64,000 nt of DNA, taken from Styela clava. Its lineage: Eukaryota > Chordata > Ascidiacea > Stolidobranchia > Styelidae. Made by a program: the position numbers and the translations under genes. Below, piece by piece: positions 63,049 to 64,000 of this stretch (the first letter of the stretch is position 1; each line of letters opens with the position of its first letter). A model generated the notes under the pieces. That model worked only from the letters and a program-made list of their open reading frames with translations, had not been told where the DNA came from and did no database searches. Location: positions 10,483,001 through 10,547,000 of the forward strand of contig NC_135254.1 in NCBI RefSeq assembly GCF_964204865.1, in the 5' to 3' direction.

Positions 63049-63743
63049 ATGCACAACGTGAAAGCAACACGATACTTTCCATTGGATTTGGATCAACGAA
63101 ATTCTGCTTTACTGCTTGTTTGTTTCATTGAAGAAGAATATCGTGACAATTTTCCAAGTTTCGTTCACACCTTCAATGAAAATAACGCTTTGGTAAAGCA
63201 GTTTGAATTGGATTGTTCAAATTCATAATTATTTTACAAAATTAATTGAAGTAAATTCATTGTGAATTTAACTTATATATTGGTACTATGCTGATTTGTT
63301 TGTCAGTTTTCTTTTATAAATTTTCGACGATGGGGCGAAGTTGTTGAATCTTCATCATTCAATCAATTTATAAAAGAGCTCCAAAATTACTATCGTAAAG
63401 TTCATTGGGATCAGAAAATACCTTTTAAAAAAACAAAGCAGGAGCAGTTTATAATCAACCCGGGGCGCTCCGGAGGTGTGTGTACCAATATGGAAGTAGC
63501 TAATTTTGTTCGCCTACTTTACATCAAGTTGTGTGAAGGTACTGAAACCTGTGGGCAGAGGGCATGTTCACTTGGCTAACACAGACAGTCCCAATCTTGT
63601 AATAGAACTAAAATAGGGGGAAATCGGAAGAAAATTATGGCCTAACCCTAACCTGGTACGCACACTACGGGAGTAGCCAACCAGATGTATGACATATTAG
63701 ATAATCAACAGTTACTTCCAGAGGCAACATGGCTCGAAGTTAG
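63049..63743 (+). CDS. Unrecognised gene fragment, exon interrupted by a MITE
   Basis: Exon 63049-63192 (48 codons, MHNVKATRYFPLDLDQRNSA onward, then CFIEEEYRDNFPSFVHTF) ends at a gtaaag donor in phase 0. It joins an exon from 63307 (FSFINFRRWGEVVES, NYYRKVHWDQKIPFK) that runs into a MITE at 63461. After the insert the frame continues as MYDILDNQQLLPEATWLEV to a gtaagc donor at 63744. Removing the insert with one aacc copy leaves the frame open across the junction, which argues for real coding sequence. Codon use and soluble, mixed-charge composition also look coding. I do not recognise the family, and the gene probably continues to the right. Confidence 0.45.
63461..63678 (+). mobile_element. 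MITE inserted in an exon, 218 bp
   Basis: Left end cggggcgctccggaggtgtg and right end (reverse complement) ggctactcccgtagtgtgcg share a degenerate terminal repeat reaching gtacca, as in the foldback family at 14227 and 22974, but with an unrelated interior. The flanks share aacc (63457-63460 and 63679-63682); an 8 bp duplication is not evident. Confidence 0.6.
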
Positions 63744-63844
63744 GTAAGCATTAGTAGATTTATTTATCAGTCTGAACCTGTTTTTCTGCTACTAATCCAA
63801 TAAATATGTGATATTGATTATAGTTTAATTTAACTTTCCCATCC

Positions 63845-64000
63845 TTATTTAATATTGTCAATATTTGCATAGGGGTCATCGTTTACTTCAATGTCAGACC
63901 ATTCAGCATCTCCTGTGACATCGGAATTCTGATCTGTTTCAAGTTTATTGACCGTTGCATAAGTTACTTCATTGAAGTTCGAAGAATCATCTTTCTTGGG
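63845..64000 (-). CDS. Last exon of an ITIM-bearing receptor (continues past window)
   Basis: The minus strand is open from 64000 to the stop at 63845-63847, 51 residues. It reads as a cytoplasmic tail: PKKDDSSNFNEVTYATVNKL, then an acidic stretch and DDPYANIDNIK at the end. VTYATV fits the ITIM consensus (S/I/V/L-x-Y-x-x-I/V/L) exactly, and PYANI is a second YxxI motif 37 residues on. An AATAAA on the minus strand at 63759-63764 lies about 80 nt past the stop. The ectodomain is outside the window, so whether this is another C-type lectin gene of the cluster is inference from location. Confidence 0.6.
   Translation of the reverse strand, partial: PKKDDSSNFNEVTYATVNKLETDQNSDVTGDAEWSDIEVNDDPYANIDNIK

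Overview
The window reads as AT-rich eukaryotic nuclear DNA: every convincing gene is split by GT-AG introns of about 50-700 nt with consistent phases, and there are animal transposons (Penelope-like, hAT-type) and polyadenylation signals. The gene content (C-type lectin/thrombospondin-1 receptors with tyrosine tails, an aromatic amino acid decarboxylase, a vWA-FN3 secreted protein) and compact AT-rich genes suggest an invertebrate deuterostome. An ascidian tunicate is my best guess, but nothing here proves it.

Layout. 1-2.6 kb: transposon debris. 2.6-8.9 kb (+): 3' part of a C-type lectin-TSP1 receptor with a very long tyrosine-motif tail; a 5'-truncated Penelope-like element with inverted arms sits in its last intron. 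9-15.3 kb: intergenic, with small foldback MITEs and a 1.44 kb non-autonomous hAT element. 15.3-15.75 kb (+): possible small secreted peptide. 15.8-17.3 kb (-): two-TM, PPxY-tailed membrane protein. 17.3-20.6 kb: nothing recognised. 20.6-58.5 kb: tandem segmental duplication. Unit 1 (about 20.6-34.7 kb) holds AADC-A (+), lectin-A (-) and the start of a vWA-FN3 gene (+) that runs to 38.8 kb. Unit 2 (about 39.6-45.8 kb) holds lectin-B (-) and a remnant of decarboxylase 3' flank. Unit 3 (about 45.8-58.5 kb) holds AADC-B (+), lectin-C (-) and a vWA gene remnant. 58.9-61.4 kb (-): a decayed lectin-D with a two-tyrosine tail, interrupted by a 317 bp hAT-type MITE. 63.0-63.75 kb (+): unrecognised exons split by a MITE. 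63.85-64 kb (-): last exon of another receptor carrying a canonical ITIM.

The main system is a cluster of at least five receptors, four with readable CTLD exons: signal peptide, one short C-type lectin domain split over two exons, one TSP1 repeat, a Thr-rich stalk, one transmembrane helix and a cytoplasmic tail packed with phosphotyrosine-type motifs. The tails differ between genes: many YxxL/I/V motifs in the 5' gene; YEEI-, YxxM- and YxN-type motifs in A-C; YEEI and EYVIV in D; an ITIM at the right edge. Lectins B and C reconstruct without breaks (402 and 401 residues), lectin-A has a nonsense codon in the TSP1 tryptophan ladder, and D is decayed. Both decarboxylase copies reconstruct to 509 residues over 11 exons with catalytic residues kept. 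All function statements are inferences from sequence reading; no database search was possible.
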